Source of the DNA: JAPLDA01 sp043783155
GTDB lineage: Bacteria; Bacteroidota; Bacteroidia; AKYH767-A; 2013-40CM-41-45
Assembly: GCA_043783155.1 (NCBI GenBank)
Contig: JAYVZS010000065.1
Location: 1 to 64,000, forward strand
Direction: 5' to 3'
Length of the DNA: 64,000 nt
The stretch's first letter is position 1; each line of letters opens with the position of its first letter. The notes below the pieces were generated by a model, which made no database searches, was not told the origin of the DNA, and worked only from the letters and a program-made list of their open reading frames with translations. Of this stretch, positions 36,515-44,874 are shown piece by piece. Position numbers and translations under genes: made by a program.

Positions 36515-38638
36515 TTATTCGATCACGAGTTTCTTAACCGTTGAAATATCTCCGGCTTTCAGGCGGACCAGGTAAATTCCCTTGCTGAACTGACTTGCAT
36601 CTACATTGTATTCGTGATTTCCACCGTTGAGTTGATCTTTCATCACTGTTTTAATTTCTCTTCCGAGTAAATCCGAGATCGTGATTTCAGCTTTGCCGGG
36701 TTCCATTGTTTCAAATGAGATGTTGAAAGCATCATTGGCAGGATTCGGATAGACATCAAAATTCAAAGAGGCAATTTTGATTTCCTCAACTCCGATTGTA
36801 CAATTGGCAGCGAGATTGATATCATCAATGTACAGGTTGTTGTCGCCTCCGCTGGTGAATTCAAATTTAACACGTGCATCCGAATGACCATTTAAACCGG
36901 TAATATTACCGAGGGTAATCAACGCCCACTGACTTTGTGAAGTCGGAATAAAACCCGAGTTTACAGTCGGCACTGTTGCAAGCTGCGCACCCTGAATCTG
37001 CCTCCTATAATTACCCCAGGACTTTCCGCAATTCGTAGAAATATAAATTTTAAGAACATCCGTTTTGGTGATATCCTTTTGGGCATAGGCCATTCTAAAT
37101 GTAAGTGTGGCACCGGTGCATCCGGTCATATCAACACCGGGAGTTATCCAGCTATCAACAAAACCTGCCTGGCTCTGGTTATAGTTCAGAATTCTTACGC
37201 AGGATGTTCCCGAATAACCCGCATTTGTAAATCGCTGCCATGTATTGCCTGCATCGTTAATAATGTATCCGTTTCCGGGGAATGTTCCGGCGGTCTCAAA
37301 ATCATCAAAGTAATTTGGAACGGGATTGGTCGGAGAAGCAACACTAATGATACTATTCTTGGTAATAGAATTAGACCCTCCGGCATTAGTAACAGCTAAT
37401 GTAGCATTTTGCGGTCCGGGTGTAGTATAACTCACATACGGATTTTGCAATGTTGAAGTTCCCGGTGTGCCGTTCGGAAATGTCCATAAATAAGTCATCG
37501 TATCAGAATTATAACTGGTGGAAATATACTGACATGAATCACCGCTACAGATATGATCCTGCTTCGGATAGAAGTCAGCAATCGGTGCGCACGTTGGCGG
37601 AGTTGATCCGTCGGTTCCGGTTGCAATCAGGTTCGACATCGACCATAAATTATTCCGGCCTTCAATGTTTGAATTAAGAGCCGCTATCATTCTCGCCTTC
37701 TGACCATAGGTAAACATACAATCACAATACGAATAGTCCATGTAGTTTTGATAGTTTTCATGAATACCCGCATTGCAAATATCGATCGGAACAGAAGGGT
37801 AATTCGGGCAATGATCCCATCCTTTGGTAATCGGGGTATCACTCACAAAATCATCACCGCAAACAGATCCGGCCGTATTGTTATTTCCCCATGGATGACT
37901 AAGATGAAAACAATGACCGATTTCGTGCGTTAATGTCCGCGAATTGTTTACATTACTTGTCCCAATACTTCCCACATAATTCGCCAACGCGATAACGCCA
38001 TCAACGGAACCGTAAGGTGGTGGGTTAATAGGAGGAACAGAGCCCGGCTGATATGCATAAGCAGCAGCGGAGGCATGCGAAGCACCAAATTGAGCGACAG
38101 TCCAGATATTCAAATATTTATTCGGAGGCCATGGATTAAATTTGGCCTGGTCGTCACCGATGTGTGTGTGAAAAGAAACAATACGTTCGATGCCATTCGT
38201 GCAATTGCCAAGCGAGTCTATAGTGGCAAGACGAAACTCAACCCCAATATCAGCCGCCAATGAAATGAAGTCACTGATAATGTTTGCCGTATCGGCATTT
38301 AATTTTCTGTAATCGCGGTTCAAAATCCTTACGGCATCTCTCACTTGTGCATCGCTGATATTCTCAGGACCATATTCATGGATAATGTGAAAGACTATCG
38401 GAATGATGTATACAACAGAACTGGTTCCGTTCGGGTTGGTCCTGCGATAGGCAGGATTATTTTGTTGAATGAAGTTCTTGGTAAATTCTTCAAGCTGCTG
38501 CTCTTTCACAAGAAGTTCAGGATGCTGACGGATGGTTTCATGATAGACTTCATCCGTAAAACAACGTTTGCGCTGAGCATGCAAAGCAAAAACATTGACA
38601 AGGAGAACGGAAAGAATTATAGCGTAGACTTTTTTCAT
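36515..38638 (-). CDS. Secreted M43 metalloprotease, tandem paralogue
   Basis: 707 residues with the same architecture as its downstream neighbour. It has signal peptide MKKVYAIILSVLLVNVFALH, zinc motif LTHEIGHCFHLSHPWG, Met-turn region MDYSYCDCMFTYGQ, PKD-like domain (YLWTFPNGTPGTSTLQNP), a jelly-roll domain and T9SS type A C-terminus (VYPNPANDAFNISF, DLLGREI, KGIYLVRLKAGD). The frame extends to an ATG at 38704, but those 22 extra residues precede a normal signal peptide; the start at 38638 is preferred. A TATATTTA sequence near 38674-38681 may be its -7 box. Confidence 0.92.
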   Translation of the reverse strand: MKKVYAIILSVLLVNVFALHAQRKRCFTDEVYHETIRQHPELLVKEQQLEEFTKNFIQQNNPAYRRTNPNGTSSVVYIIPIVFHIIHEYGPENISDAQVRDAVRILNRDYRKLNADTANIISDFISLAADIGVEFRLATIDSLGNCTNGIERIVSFHTHIGDDQAKFNPWPPNKYLNIWTVAQFGASHASAAAYAYQPGSVPPINPPPYGSVDGVIALANYVGSIGTSNVNNSRTLTHEIGHCFHLSHPWGNNNTAGSVCGDDFVSDTPITKGWDHCPNYPSVPIDICNAGIHENYQNYMDYSYCDCMFTYGQKARMIAALNSNIEGRNNLWSMSNLIATGTDGSTPPTCAPIADFYPKQDHICSGDSCQYISTSYNSDTMTYLWTFPNGTPGTSTLQNPYVSYTTPGPQNATLAVTNAGGSNSITKNSIISVASPTNPVPNYFDDFETAGTFPGNGYIINDAGNTWQRFTNAGYSGTSCVRILNYNQSQAGFVDSWITPGVDMTGCTGATLTFRMAYAQKDITKTDVLKIYISTNCGKSWGNYRRQIQGAQLATVPTVNSGFIPTSQSQWALITLGNITGLNGHSDARVKFEFTSGGDNNLYIDDINLAANCTIGVEEIKIASLNFDVYPNPANDAFNISFETMEPGKAEITISDLLGREIKTVMKDQLNGGNHEYNVDASQFSKGIYLVRLKAGDISTVKKLVIE

Positions 38639-38746
38639 CACGATAAGGCGTTTATTTAGTGTGTTTAAGAAAGTAAATATATTAGTAATTTTTGTAAAAA
38701 CCATGAACTAATTTGAGAGCGTAGAATGTTGACAATCCCCTGACAA

Positions 38747-39886
38747 TTACCCGATCGCCTGCTTCAAATCATCAATCAGATCGTCGATGTCTTCAACACC
38801 CACACTTAGACGCAGCAATGAATCGACCACTCCTGCCTTTTCCCGAATCTCTTTTGGAATAGATGCGTGCGTCATGGAAGCGGGATGACCGATCAAGGAC
38901 TCCACACCTCCTAGCGATTCCGCCAGTGAAAATACTTTTGTGCGTGAAGCCATTTTAAAAGCTTCTTCCATCGAATTACCTTTCAATGTAAATGAAATCA
39001 TTCCTCCGAAATCTCTCATCTGCTTTTTAGCAAGAGCGTGATTCGGATGATCAGGAAATCCCGGCCAGTGTACTTTGTCAACTTTCGGATGCGATTTCAG
39101 AAACATAGCAATGGCTTTACCGTTGGTGCAATGACGCTCCATGCGAAGATGCAGTGTTTTAATTCCGCGTAGCACAAGAAAACTATCCATCGGTCCGGGA
39201 ACAGCGCCGCAGGAATTGGCAATGAAAGCAAGTTGTTCCTGTATTGAATCATCGTTCGTACAGGTCGCGCCCATAATGAGATCAGAATGTCCGCTGATGT
39301 ATTTGGTAACAGAATGCATCACGATGTTCGCACCAAGGTCGAGTGGAGTTTGCAAAAACGGAGATGCAAATGTGTTATCGACAACAAGAATGAGATTATG
39401 TTTTTTAGAAATCTCAGCACATGCACCGATGTCAATAATTTTCATCATCGGGTTCGTCGGCGTTTCCACCCAGAGCATTTTTGTTTTTGCGTTCACTAAT
39501 TTATTCAAGGCGCTTATATCATTCATGTCAACAAAGTGAAACACGATACCGAAATGCGCAAACACTTTGGTGAACATGCGGTATGATCCGCCGTATAAAT
39601 CATCTGTCGCGATTACTTCATCGCCGGGACGCAATAATTTGATGATGGCATCCGTCGCTCCCATTCCACTGCTGAAACACAAACCGTGTTTTGCATTTTC
39701 GAGCGAAGCAATACATTTCTCCAAAGCGATACGTGTCGGATTTTTTCCGCGGGCGTATGCATACCCTTTATTTTTTCCCGGACTTTCCTGCACATAAGTA
39801 GAGGTCTGATAAATGGGAGTCATAATGGCTCCCGTTGTTGGATCCGGTTCCTGTCCGGCATGAATGGCTTTGGTAGCGAATTTCAT
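38747..39886 (-). CDS. Cystathionine gamma-synthase-like PLP enzyme
   Basis: 379 residues, the normal length for Cys/Met-metabolism PLP enzymes. Landmarks are FATKAIHAGQEPDP at the start, YARGKNPTR, the cofactor-binding FSSGMGATDAI, the aspartate in VVDNTFASP and the Schiff-base lysine in SVTKYISGHSD. It makes or breaks cystathionine in transsulfuration. Sequence alone does not separate gamma-synthase (metB) from gamma-lyase; the ASLGGVESL-type C-terminal motif (LAESLGGVESLIGHP) is common to both. The open frame reaches 39934, but the strong promoter at 39906-39935 excludes that start. Confidence 0.88.
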   Translation of the reverse strand: MKFATKAIHAGQEPDPTTGAIMTPIYQTSTYVQESPGKNKGYAYARGKNPTRIALEKCIASLENAKHGLCFSSGMGATDAIIKLLRPGDEVIATDDLYGGSYRMFTKVFAHFGIVFHFVDMNDISALNKLVNAKTKMLWVETPTNPMMKIIDIGACAEISKKHNLILVVDNTFASPFLQTPLDLGANIVMHSVTKYISGHSDLIMGATCTNDDSIQEQLAFIANSCGAVPGPMDSFLVLRGIKTLHLRMERHCTNGKAIAMFLKSHPKVDKVHWPGFPDHPNHALAKKQMRDFGGMISFTLKGNSMEEAFKMASRTKVFSLAESLGGVESLIGHPASMTHASIPKEIREKAGVVDSLLRLSVGVEDIDDLIDDLKQAIG

Positions 39887-39905
39887 CTTTAACTTTTTGA
39901 GTGGA

Positions 39906-39935
39906 CAAATGTATATGAATTCAGCAAAGAACAAA
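39906..39935 (-). promoter_or_regulatory. Textbook Bacteroidota promoter TTTG-N18-TACATTTG
   Basis: On the minus strand TTTG (39935-39932) is followed after 18 bases by TACATTTG (39913-39906), matching both -33 and -7 consensus elements. Transcription should begin around 39900, only a dozen bases before ATG 39886. This leaves no room for an upstream SAM or T-box riboswitch. Confidence 0.75.
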
Positions 39936-40041
39936 CGTTAAAGTATGACGTAACGGGAGCATGAAAAGACGGACGGTTTTAGAAATATTGTTTAGATAAG
40001 CCATCAACAACCCGAATCATCTAATTCCTACATTTGCATCC

Positions 40042-41169
40042 ATGCAATTCAAACAAGTAGTCGGACAGCAAACTGTTAAGCAGCGACTGATCAATGCGGT
40101 GAAAGAAAACCGTGTGAGTCATGCGCAGCTTTTTTTAGGACCGGAAGGTTCCGGAAATCTTGCCATGGCCATTGCATTTACGCAATACCTCGTTTGTGAA
40201 AAACCATCAGAAACAGATTCATGCGGAGTTTGCCCGGCTTGTATTAAAATGAATAAGCTCGTTCATCCGGATGTTACATTCTCGTATCCTGTAGCGACAA
40301 AAGAAAAAATTTCCAAACCCAAAAGTGTTGACTTCGTTGAAGACTGGCGCAAAGCCGTGATTGCAAATCCTTACCAGAATTTTAACGACTGGGTGGAATC
40401 ACTTGAAATTGAAAACAAGCAGGGAATTATTTCGGTGGAAGAAAGCGCTGATATCCTCCGGAGGTTAAGTTTGAAAAGTGTTGAATCAGGGTATCGGATT
40501 GTCATCATCTGGTTGCCTGAAAAACTTCACCCGTCAGCAGCAAATAAATTGCTGAAGGTGATTGAAGAGCCGCCCGACAAAACTATTTTTCTGTTGGTGG
40601 CGCAAAACCAGGAACAGATGATCAGCACAATAACGTCGCGCACTCAACTCATCAAGATTAACAAACTGAGTGATGATGATATTCTCGATGTGTTGGTGAA
40701 TAGACATGAACTTCAACATGAAGCGGCGAAAAAAATTGTGCATCGCGCCGATGGAAATTACCGTGAAGCATTGTTGTTGTTGAACAATGATCCGGAAGAA
40801 GAAGACGATGCAAAACGTTTCCTGGACTGGATGCGGTTTTGTCTGAAGTTTAACCTGCCTGGCATTATAGAATTTTCAGAATCGATGGCGAAAACCGGTC
40901 GTGAAAAACAAAAAATGTTTTTACAGACAGCGCTTCACATTGCCCGCGAATGTTTGGTGATCAACTACGCCGATTCATCCATGATTCGAATGGAAGGAAA
41001 AGAACTCGAAGACTTTAAACGCTTTGCTCCTTTTGTCAATAAAAATAACGCCGACCAATTTGTAGAAGAACTGAATAAAGCGCACTTCCATCTCGAACGC
41101 AACGCCAACACGAAAATCATTTTTACTGATTTATCACTTACAATGAATCGGTTGTTGCAGGTGAAGTGA
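40042..41169 (+). CDS. holB: DNA polymerase III delta' subunit
   Basis: 375 residues of the clamp-loader AAA+ family. The N-terminus FKQVVGQQTVKQRL, the degenerate P-loop LFLGPEGSGN, the zinc-module cysteines (CEKPSETDSCGVCPACIKM), the sensor region VIIWLPEKLHPSAANKLLK and VIEEPPDKTIFLLVA are all family marks. The protein helps load the beta sliding clamp in the cytoplasm. TACATTTG at 40029-40036 lies so close to the ATG that a leaderless or very short transcript is possible. In several Bacteroidota, as I recall, holB neighbours ricT and gldH; here a toxin-antitoxin module lies between. Confidence 0.9.
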   Translation: MQFKQVVGQQTVKQRLINAVKENRVSHAQLFLGPEGSGNLAMAIAFTQYLVCEKPSETDSCGVCPACIKMNKLVHPDVTFSYPVATKEKISKPKSVDFVEDWRKAVIANPYQNFNDWVESLEIENKQGIISVEESADILRRLSLKSVESGYRIVIIWLPEKLHPSAANKLLKVIEEPPDKTIFLLVAQNQEQMISTITSRTQLIKINKLSDDDILDVLVNRHELQHEAAKKIVHRADGNYREALLLLNNDPEEEDDAKRFLDWMRFCLKFNLPGIIEFSESMAKTGREKQKMFLQTALHIARECLVINYADSSMIRMEGKELEDFKRFAPFVNKNNADQFVEELNKAHFHLERNANTKIIFTDLSLTMNRLLQVK

Positions 41170-41195
41170 GAGTCTTGTTAGATAATTATCTTGCT

Positions 41196-41642
41196 ATGAA
41201 AAAACGTTCATGCATTTTTTTTTCATTCGTATCTTTTATCTTTTTGCAATCAGTTGCTTTACTTTCTTTTTCTCAGCAAGTAATCCAATATCCTATTATC
41301 ATTCAGGGGTCGGTCAGAGACAAAGTACTTAAAACGATTGTTCCATATCCATCAATTGTACTTTTTCAAAATGGTAAAATGATAACCGGAGAGGCGGGTG
41401 ATTCGAGTGGGAATTTTAAATTGAACTTGAAGGAAAGCGATATAACTGATACCTTATTTGATATTAAGGTAACACGCATTGGCTATTTTCCAAACAAACT
41501 TTCCAAAATAAATTTTCGGGAATTATTATCTTCTAAAATATTTTCAATTGAGATAGTAAAAGATACCTTCTCATATCATAATATGGCGCCACCGGATTAT
41601 CTGCCACCGATTTACATACACAAAAAAGATTCCTTTAAATGA
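41196..41642 (+). CDS. Secreted carboxypeptidase-regulatory-like domain protein
   Basis: 148 residues. A signal peptide (KKRSCIFFSFVSFIFLQS) leads to a single beta-sandwich domain with the features of the CarboxypepD regulatory-like family: IIQGSVRDKVLKTIVPYPSI, then GDSSGNFKLNL and VTRIGYFP. In Bacteroidota this domain often sits on outer-membrane receptors; here it stands alone. The frame extends to a GTG at 41166 overlapping holB, but ATG 41196 directly precedes the signal peptide. Function unknown. Confidence 0.7.
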   Translation: MKKRSCIFFSFVSFIFLQSVALLSFSQQVIQYPIIIQGSVRDKVLKTIVPYPSIVLFQNGKMITGEAGDSSGNFKLNLKESDITDTLFDIKVTRIGYFPNKLSKINFRELLSSKIFSIEIVKDTFSYHNMAPPDYLPPIYIHKKDSFK

Positions 41643-41652
41643 AAGGCCATTT

Positions 41653-42150
41653 GTGTTTGATGCAACCGATCATCTCCTTTTGCCTTATTCAAAAACAATC
41701 AGACTCATTGAGAAATGCGACCCTGTTGATACGAATTTCATGAAACCGCTTGCAAACCAATCAAAAAATCTCTTTTCAAAAGTTGCTCTTTCGGACAACT
41801 TGTATTATCTTTGTATCGTGAGTGAATCAAAGAAGCATCGCACAATCATTGTTTACAAAAACTACTTTGAAGAATTCTTCCTGAAACAAAAACAGAAAGT
41901 TAAAGATAAAATCCTCTGGACTTTTAACCTCATTGAAGAATTACCCAGGGTACCTGAACAGTATCTTAAACATATTGAAGGGATTAATGGACTATATGAA
42001 ATAAGGATACAACAAGCAAGCGACATCTTCAGGATACTTTGTTTCTTTGACGAAGGTAATTTGATTGCGCTTGCAAACGCATTTCATAAGAAGACGCAGA
42101 AAACACAACGGCAGGAAATCGAAAAAGCAATTTTAATTAAGGAGGAATAG
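41653..42150 (+). CDS. higB: HigB/RelE-like toxin with N-terminal extension
   Basis: Up to 165 residues. The C-terminal 105 residues match the phage-derived Gp49/HigB family of ribosome-dependent mRNA endonucleases: VYKNYFEEFF, HIEGINGLYEIRIQ, FRILCFFDEGNLIALANAFHKKTQKT and the basic tail. The N-terminal 55 residues from GTG 41653 are extra compared with the usual length of about 110. Starts at ATG 41740 or GTG 41821 (VSESKKHRTIIVY) are plausible, the latter giving a normal-sized toxin. The antitoxin gene begins two bases after its stop, giving the toxin-first order typical of higBA. Confidence 0.85.
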   Translation: MFDATDHLLLPYSKTIRLIEKCDPVDTNFMKPLANQSKNLFSKVALSDNLYYLCIVSESKKHRTIIVYKNYFEEFFLKQKQKVKDKILWTFNLIEELPRVPEQYLKHIEGINGLYEIRIQQASDIFRILCFFDEGNLIALANAFHKKTQKTQRQEIEKAILIKEE

Positions 42151-42151
42151 T

Positions 42152-42457
42152 ATGGCAGGAAAAAAAAATAAAACCCGTACTCTTGATCAATTCAAAGACG
42201 AACATTACGGCAAGAAAGGGACTAAAAAGCGTGACCAATTTGAAAAAGGTTACCAGGAGTTTAAGCTCGGTGCACTCATACACGATGCCCGTCTTGAACA
42301 AGGTTTGACGCAGGAAGAACTTGCAGAAAAATGCGGGACAAACAAAGCATATATTTCTAAAGTGGAGAACAACATTAAAGATGTTCGGGTTTCTACTTTA
42401 CGAAGAATCATTGAAGTTGGACTTGGAGGACATCTCCAACTTTCAATCAGATTGTAA
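42152..42457 (+). CDS. higA: HigA-like antitoxin, XRE-family HTH
   Basis: 101 residues. After a basic N-terminal stretch (KNKTRTLDQFKDEHYGKKGT) the HTH_XRE domain runs from about 42 to 98: DARLEQGLTQEELAEKCGTN, then KAYISKVEN as recognition helix and STLRRIIEVGLGGHL. It should neutralise the upstream toxin and repress the operon. GAGGAAT lies inside the toxin end as a ribosome binding site, so the two are translationally linked. The module sits between holB and ricT. Confidence 0.9.
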   Translation: MAGKKNKTRTLDQFKDEHYGKKGTKKRDQFEKGYQEFKLGALIHDARLEQGLTQEELAEKCGTNKAYISKVENNIKDVRVSTLRRIIEVGLGGHLQLSIRL

Positions 42458-42504
42458 TATGGGTTAAGTAATGATGAATTTCTATCTTTGTCAATTAGCT
42501 TTTC

Positions 42505-42592
42505 CAAATCACCAAATCACCAAATCACCAAATCACCAAATCACCAATTCACCAATTCACCAATTCACCAAATCACTAATTCGCCAATTCAA
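42505..42592 (+). repeat. Octamer tandem repeat (CAAATCAC, 11 units) before ricT
   Basis: Eleven head-to-tail 8-base units, CAAATCAC changing to CAATTCAC and back, end two bases before the ATG of ricT. A -7 box TATCTTTG at 42483-42490 lies just upstream, so the array would form the 5' leader of the transcript. The unit length is not a multiple of three. Confidence 0.9.
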
Positions 42593-42594
42593 CC

Positions 42595-44133
42595 ATGGGT
42601 TGCAGTTCATGTAGTACAGATAAAGACGGAAAGCCGGGCGGATGCCGCAGTAACGGGACGTGTGGAACGGGAAGCTGTAACAAGCTGAATGTTTTCAACT
42701 GGCTCACGGATATGACACTTCCGATGGGACAGGCACCATACGATTTAGTGGAAGTCCGTTTCAAAGGAAGCCGCAAAGAATTTTTCCGCAACAAAGAAAA
42801 TATTCCCCTTAAAACAGGCGATGCGGTCGCCGTTGAAGCCATGCCCGGCCATGATGTCGGTGTTGTTTCATTAGCCGGTGAACTGGTTCGTTTTCAACTG
42901 AAGAAAAGAGGACTGACGGAAAATTCTGAGCAGATCAAAACACTCTATCGCAAAGCGAAACAAAATGAACTGGAGAAATGGTATGAGGTTAAAGAACTCG
43001 AACCTTCCACCCTTAGCCGCACACGCACCATCATACAAAGTCTGAAACTTAGCATGAAGTTAAGTGATGTTGAATTCCAGGGCGACGGAAAAAAAGCCAC
43101 GTTTTATTACACTGCCGACGACCGGGTTGATTTTCGTGAACTGATAAAAAAATTAGCTGATGAATTTCATGTCCGCGTAGAAATGCGACAGATCGGAATG
43201 CGACAGGAAGCAAGCCGTCTCGGTGGAATCGGTTCTTGCGGAAGAGAGTTGTGTTGTTCTACCTGGCTCACCGATTTTAAAACTGTTTCAACAAGTGCAG
43301 CGCGGTACCAGAATCTTGCATTGAATCCGGCGAAGCTTGCAGGGCAATGCGGAAAATTAAAATGCTGTCTCAACTATGAACTCGACAGTTACATGGATAC
43401 GCTGAAAGATTTTCCGAATACGAACGTCGTCATTGAAACGGAAAAAGGAAGAGCATCTCACCGCAAGACAGACATTTTTAAACGGATGATGTGGTTCGCC
43501 TACGATAACTATGAAAGCAGGGAGCGGAAAGAACCGGGAGAAGGCAGTGGCGAAGGCGGCAACTGGGTGGCGTTGCCGGTTGACCGTGTGAAAGAAATTA
43601 TTTCACTCAACAAACAACAAATCAAACCGGTCGACTTAAAAGATTTTGAAGAAGAAGAGGAAATAGAATACACTCCGGATTTTGAAAATGTAGTCGGGCA
43701 GGATCGCATTGACCGGATGGACAAGAAAGGAAAGAAGAGAAAGAAGAAGAAAAAGAAAAGCGGTCAACCAGGTGATCCGGCGCAAGCAACGGCTCAACCG
43801 CAGCAACCTGCCAATCCCAATCAAGAAAATAAACCGCAGGGACAACAACGAAATCCTCAGCAGCAAAACAGACCGCAACAGCAAGGGGGACAACAGCAAC
43901 AGCGAAATCCGAATCAACAGAATAAGCCGCAAGGACAACAACAAAGAAATCCTCAGCAGCAAAACAAGCCGCCACAGCAGCAGCAGGGACAGCCGCCGAA
44001 AAATCCTCAGCAGCAAAACAAACCTCAGCAACAACCCGGACAAAATCCGAATCAACAAAACCGGAATCGTCCGCAGCGTCAACAACCGCCAAGGAATAAT
44101 CCGACACCACCATCAGAAAATAAAACAGAATAA
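42595..44133 (+). CDS. ricT: PSP1-domain protein RicT/YaaT with low-complexity tail
   Basis: 512 residues. The N-terminus is cysteine-rich (MGCSSCSTDKDGKPGGC). The PSP1 core (about 45-290) contains FYYTADDRVDFRELIKKLA, IGSCGRELCCSTWL and CGKLKCCLNYE, whose cysteines bind an iron-sulfur cluster in Bacillus RicT (YaaT), a partner of RicA/RicF in RNase Y-linked mRNA maturation. From about residue 375 a KKGKKRKKKKKK patch leads into some 130 residues almost wholly of Gln, Pro and Asn, made of NPQQQNKPQ-type repeats. The core would be enough for function; the tail is probably disordered and may promote condensates or RNA contact. Confidence 0.9.
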   Translation: MGCSSCSTDKDGKPGGCRSNGTCGTGSCNKLNVFNWLTDMTLPMGQAPYDLVEVRFKGSRKEFFRNKENIPLKTGDAVAVEAMPGHDVGVVSLAGELVRFQLKKRGLTENSEQIKTLYRKAKQNELEKWYEVKELEPSTLSRTRTIIQSLKLSMKLSDVEFQGDGKKATFYYTADDRVDFRELIKKLADEFHVRVEMRQIGMRQEASRLGGIGSCGRELCCSTWLTDFKTVSTSAARYQNLALNPAKLAGQCGKLKCCLNYELDSYMDTLKDFPNTNVVIETEKGRASHRKTDIFKRMMWFAYDNYESRERKEPGEGSGEGGNWVALPVDRVKEIISLNKQQIKPVDLKDFEEEEEIEYTPDFENVVGQDRIDRMDKKGKKRKKKKKKSGQPGDPAQATAQPQQPANPNQENKPQGQQRNPQQQNRPQQQGGQQQQRNPNQQNKPQGQQQRNPQQQNKPPQQQQGQPPKNPQQQNKPQQQPGQNPNQQNRNRPQRQQPPRNNPTPPSENKTE

Positions 44134-44135
44134 TT

Positions 44136-44219
44136 TCTTAGCGGGCCTTAGTATTCTCAGTGTCTCCGTAGTTAAAAATTTACTACTAAGACACTAAGAA
44201 CACCGAGAAACACTAAGCG
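44136..44219. repeat. Palindromic dispersed repeat (TTAGTGTCT type)
   Basis: Two arms of about 39 bases, left CTTAGTATTCTCAGTGTCT-like and right its imperfect reverse complement, meet around a short AT loop. It starts two bases after the ricT stop and belongs to the same family as 20685-20748. It may end ricT transcription or protect the mRNA end. Confidence 0.7.
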
Positions 44220-44233
44220 AATTCTCAGAGATA

Positions 44234-44701
44234 TTGAAAACACTCCGCAACATTTCGTTTTTATCACTGCTTGCATTCCTTTCTTCATGCGACCGTAGCG
44301 TTGTGTTTGAAGAAAATGTCAAGTTTCCCGAAAATCGTTGGGAGATGAATAACATCATCAAGCTCGATGCTGAAATCAAAGACACCGTTGCGCTTCACAA
44401 TGTTTACATCAACATTCGCAATGCGGGAGGTTATCAATTCAGCAATTTATATTTGTTTCTTTCCACGCGTACACCGAAAGGCATTGAAGCACGCGACACC
44501 GTTGAGTTAACACTTGCAGACGATCATGGAAAATGGCTGGGCGATGGTTCCGGCGACATCTGGGACAACCGCATTTTACTCAAAAGAAATTTTCGTTTTC
44601 CGGAAGCCGGCTCTTATCATTTCGAATTACAGCAGGCCATGCGTGTGAATCCTCTTCCACAAATTATGGATGCAGGAATGCGAATAGAGAAATCAAAATA
44701 A
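44234..44701 (+). CDS. gldH: Gliding motility lipoprotein GldH
   Basis: 155 residues, the usual size of GldH. A lipoprotein signal (LSLLAFLSSCDRS) is followed by VVFEENVKFPENRWEMN and the typical YQFSNLYLF and GDGSGDIWDNRI motifs; the C-terminus has QAMRVNPLPQIMDAGM. GldH is needed for gliding in Flavobacterium and co-occurs with type IX secretion components. The start is TTG; the next methionine is too far inside. It follows ricT after a palindromic repeat, in a neighbourhood I associate with ricT, gldH and a class A penicillin-binding protein. Confidence 0.9.
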   Translation: MKTLRNISFLSLLAFLSSCDRSVVFEENVKFPENRWEMNNIIKLDAEIKDTVALHNVYINIRNAGGYQFSNLYLFLSTRTPKGIEARDTVELTLADDHGKWLGDGSGDIWDNRILLKRNFRFPEAGSYHFELQQAMRVNPLPQIMDAGMRIEKSK

Positions 44702-44874
44702 AATTATTTTGTGATACATTTTTATCCAGTCCCATATTCCAACTTCTAATTTCTAACTTCCGGCCTCGCCTCCGGACATTTAACTTTCCTCTAACACCAT
44801 TCTTTGTTCCTGAAACAGAAATATTATCCTATTTTCGTCTCCCTAATTTGAATTCAACCCAAATACAAGATCAC

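Noticed and set aside
39900..39935. SAM or T-box riboswitch before the cystathionine gamma-synthase-like gene
   Set aside because: The consensus promoter leaves a leader of only about a dozen bases.
42505..42592. Possible CRISPR array
   Set aside because: The units are 8 bases with no spacers, so this is a simple tandem repeat.
42488..42688. ORF reading through the octamer array
   Set aside because: The product is only the translation of the CAAATCAC repeat and overlaps ricT in another frame.
43622..44113. Long minus-strand ORFs opposite the ricT tail
   Set aside because: They are the mirror of the Gln/Pro/Asn repeat codons and encode only monotonous Val/Leu/Ala runs.
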